Assembly: GCA_025363495.1 (NCBI GenBank)
Contig: JANYDR010000567.1
Location: 1 to 7,435 of the forward strand
Length of the DNA: 7,435 nucleotides
Reading direction: 5' to 3'
Origin: Cyclobacteriaceae bacterium
GTDB taxonomy: Bacteria > Bacteroidota > Bacteroidia > Cytophagales > Cyclobacteriaceae
The notes beneath the pieces are model-generated. The model was not told the DNA's origin and searched no databases. It worked only from the letters and a program-made list of their open reading frames with translations. The stretch's first letter is position 1. Each line of letters starts with the position of its first letter. Positions 5,891 to 7,435 of the stretch are shown piece after piece. The position numbers and the translations under genes were made by a program.

Positions 5891-6802
5891 ATGGAGTCGA
5901 GACCCGCAGAGCCAAAAAAATCAAATAAAGCAGGTATTATCATTGCATTGCTGTCGATCGTAGTCATCATTCAGAGTGTAAAGATCTATCTTGACTACAA
6001 CGATAAGGCACAGATAATCGAGCAGAAGGCAAACGTAGAAGAAGATCTGGCGGGCACCATGCAGAGACTTAAAGAAATCCAGACCGAACTGGATCAAAAG
6101 ATAGTTGAAATTGGGAAACTAGGCGGCGATGTTAAGGAACTTGAACAGGCAAAGGCCGAGATCACCGCACAATTGAAGCGCAATGTTGCCACCAGTTCCA
6201 AGGCAATCAAAGAGCTTAAAGATCGGGTGCAGGGATATGAAGAGCTGCTAAAACTTAAAGATGATGAGATCGAAAAATTACAGTCAGCTAATAAAGAATT
6301 GTTCAGTGAGAACAAGCAACTGAAGACACAGAAAAATGTGTTGAACGATTCCATCAATCGCCTGGCCTCCACCAAAAAGGACCTTGCAAGCAAAGTAGCG
6401 ATTGCCAGTCAGCTGAAAGCGGAAAATGTTACCGTAATGGCCGTTAACAGTAAAGGCAAAGAGCGCGAATCACCTTTTAAAAACAAACAGCTCGAAAAAC
6501 TGAAAGTTGAATTCAACCTTGCGGAAAATAAAGTAGCTCCAATAGAAGGCAAGAAGATCATGATCCGTGTGATCGACGAGAACAACCAGGTGATCTTCGA
6601 CGTTGCAAAAGGTTCCGGTACGTTAATGCTGAACAACAAGGAAGAATTTTATACGGCAATTCAGGAGATATTGTTTGACAACACACGTCAGAAGCTCACG
6701 TTCTTTTATACCAAAGGATCGGAATACGCTTCCGGAAATTATAGTATTGAGATATATGCGGATGGGTATCAGATGGGGAGCGCGCAGTTTGCGGTGAAAT
6801 GA
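5891..6802 (+). CDS. Membrane-anchored coiled-coil protein of unknown function
   Basis: A 303-aa protein I cannot assign to a named gene. A short polar N-terminus is followed by one hydrophobic segment at about residues 14-34 (GIIIALLSIVVIIQSVKIYL), best read as a membrane anchor because no cleavage site or lipobox Cys follows. Residues 36-185 are rich in E, K, L and Q with heptad-like spacing and form a long coiled coil. From about 195 to the end there is a beta-rich domain (LKVEFNLAENKVAPIEGKK, then IMIRVIDENNQVIFD). Such ends occur in Bacteroidota envelope-associated coiled-coil proteins, which I recall but cannot verify. The coiled coil and C-terminal domain are probably periplasmic. It has its own strong promoter and appears monocistronic. 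The ATG at 5891 puts the anchor at the expected distance. Confidence 0.8.
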   Translation: MESRPAEPKKSNKAGIIIALLSIVVIIQSVKIYLDYNDKAQIIEQKANVEEDLAGTMQRLKEIQTELDQKIVEIGKLGGDVKELEQAKAEITAQLKRNVATSSKAIKELKDRVQGYEELLKLKDDEIEKLQSANKELFSENKQLKTQKNVLNDSINRLASTKKDLASKVAIASQLKAENVTVMAVNSKGKERESPFKNKQLEKLKVEFNLAENKVAPIEGKKIMIRVIDENNQVIFDVAKGSGTLMLNNKEEFYTAIQEILFDNTRQKLTFFYTKGSEYASGNYSIEIYADGYQMGSAQFAVK

Positions 6803-6850
6803 GGTATTAAGTATTAAATGTCGTTTAGATAAGCGGCTTTTGCATTGAAG

Positions 6851-6873
6851 GTTTCACGCAAAGGGCGCTAAGG
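6851..6873 (+). repeat. Degenerate CACGCAAAGGGCGCTAAGG-type intergenic repeat
   Basis: GTTTCACGCAAAGGGCGCTA resembles the common CGCAAAGACGCAAAGG intergenic repeat word of Bacteroidota. A single copy is seen, between the convergent coiled-coil and LRR genes. No convincing terminator hairpin is present in this 122-bp gap. Confidence 0.4.
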
Positions 6874-6924
6874 TTAAGATATATGATTTGAACTGCCGGG
6901 GAGTGCAAACACCGGTATTAAAAA

Positions 6925-7392
6925 TCACTTAGCCTTCCTATAAACAACCGTATCCGTCGCCAGCACCGGAAGCCTGTAATTCCCGCTATCAATCTTTACC
7001 ATCGGGAGAAGTCTCTGCAAGGCTTTAAACCCGTTGCGCGTAATCTCAGATTGGAACAAATAAACTTTCTTAAGAGCAATCAATCTGGCCAGCGACAATG
7101 TTCCGGGATCAGAGATAACAGTAGTACTAAGATTGATGACCGACAGATTTTTTAATGAAGTTATTTTATCAATACCCGAGTCAGTAATAGAAGATCTTTC
7201 AAGAAAAAGTTTTCTAAGCTCTTTCATACCTCCAATCACTTCTAATAACTCGGGAGAAATCTCACATTCCCGCAGATCAAGCTCAACAATATTCGGCGAT
7301 ATCGTTTTCAGGAGTGTCAATTCACTGTCGGAAACAAATTTCTTCTCGGAGAAACTGACAGTAAGATAATTTGAACTTGCACCAACCGGCAT
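6925..7392 (-). CDS. Leucine-rich-repeat C-terminal module, probably the 3' part of a larger or interrupted gene
   Basis: The 155-residue reading holds four LRRs of about 24 residues in the ribonuclease-inhibitor style: about 34-56, 57-80, 81-104 and 105-130. Each has an LxxLxL-type strand and a following ITDxG-like turn. The end IDSGNYRLPVLATDT closes the solenoid. It resembles the C-terminal module of Bacteroidota proteins with an N-terminal membrane part and a planctomycete-type cytochrome c domain (from memory). The ATG at 7392 is probably not a true start: family-like sequence (DEELKQSDVHVMPVG) continues in frame upstream to 7425, where a TGA at 7426-7428 interrupts it. The other two minus frames also stop within the last 25 bases. 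A frameshift, a sequence error near a contig end, or a decayed gene are all possible. Confidence 0.6.
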   Translation of the reverse strand: MPVGASSNYLTVSFSEKKFVSDSELTLLKTISPNIVELDLRECEISPELLEVIGGMKELRKLFLERSSITDSGIDKITSLKNLSVINLSTTVISDPGTLSLARLIALKKVYLFQSEITRNGFKALQRLLPMVKIDSGNYRLPVLATDTVVYRKAK

Positions 7393-7435
7393 AACATGAA
7401 CATCAGACTGTTTTAATTCTTCATCTCAAAATTCG

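Noticed and set aside
6094..6639. Two antisense open frames inside the coiled-coil gene
   Set aside because: Their Ser/Phe/Leu-rich translations mirror the Lys/Glu/Leu codons of the sense strand; no independent support.
6893..6916. Possible terminator hairpin CCGG...CCGG between the convergent genes
   Set aside because: Only a 4-bp self-complementary stem with a 12-nt loop and no T-run; too weak to call.

Overview
The window looks like a chromosomal stretch from a member of the Bacteroidota, most likely Cytophagales-like. Supporting signs are the long signal peptidase I, short DapB, Bacteroidota-type -7 boxes (TAnnTTTG, once with TTTG 19 bp upstream), the absence of clear Shine-Dalgarno sequences, several intergenic repeat types often seen in that phylum, and a C-terminal leucine-rich-repeat module of the kind found on Bacteroidota cytochrome-domain proteins. 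The taxonomic call is an inference from sequence style, not from a search.

Layout. (1) Positions 17-1919, + strand: dapB (lysine/meso-diaminopimelate pathway) followed 46 bp later by lepB (signal peptidase I). (2) 1920-3298: a repeat island holding a small REP-associated Y1 transposase (RAYT, - strand, 2486-2947). REP-type hairpins with one conserved tail and different stems lie on both sides of it. A 109-bp inverted-repeat element (3107-3215) is next to the right-hand REPs, and AT-rich pentad/heptad repeats in opposite orientation mark both island edges. (3) 3299-3970, - strand: ung, uracil-DNA glycosylase. (4) 3971-4501: a 531-bp divergent intergenic region filled with nested inverted copies of a CCACTGATT/CACAGAT repeat. 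(5) 4502-5690, + strand: apaG and a class I SAM methyltransferase 19 bp apart. (6) 5691-5890: a 37-nt-arm inverted repeat of another family, then a well-formed Bacteroidota promoter. (7) 5891-6802: a membrane-anchored coiled-coil protein of unknown function. (8) 6925-7392, - strand: a leucine-rich-repeat C-terminal module whose reading frame is interrupted by a stop codon close to the window edge.

How it fits together. The protein-coding content is mostly housekeeping: cell-wall/lysine precursor synthesis, protein export, DNA repair, and ApaG. The unusual content is intergenic. Each large gap carries its own hairpin-forming repeat family. Only the first gap also carries a candidate enzyme, the RAYT, that could recognise or mobilise its hairpins. 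The REP stems change in sequence yet stay base-paired, while the tail GACCTGTTTGTAGAAAC is nearly constant; this is the most informative pattern in the window. RAYT/REP systems are known in general, so this is a good example of the class rather than proof of a wholly new system.
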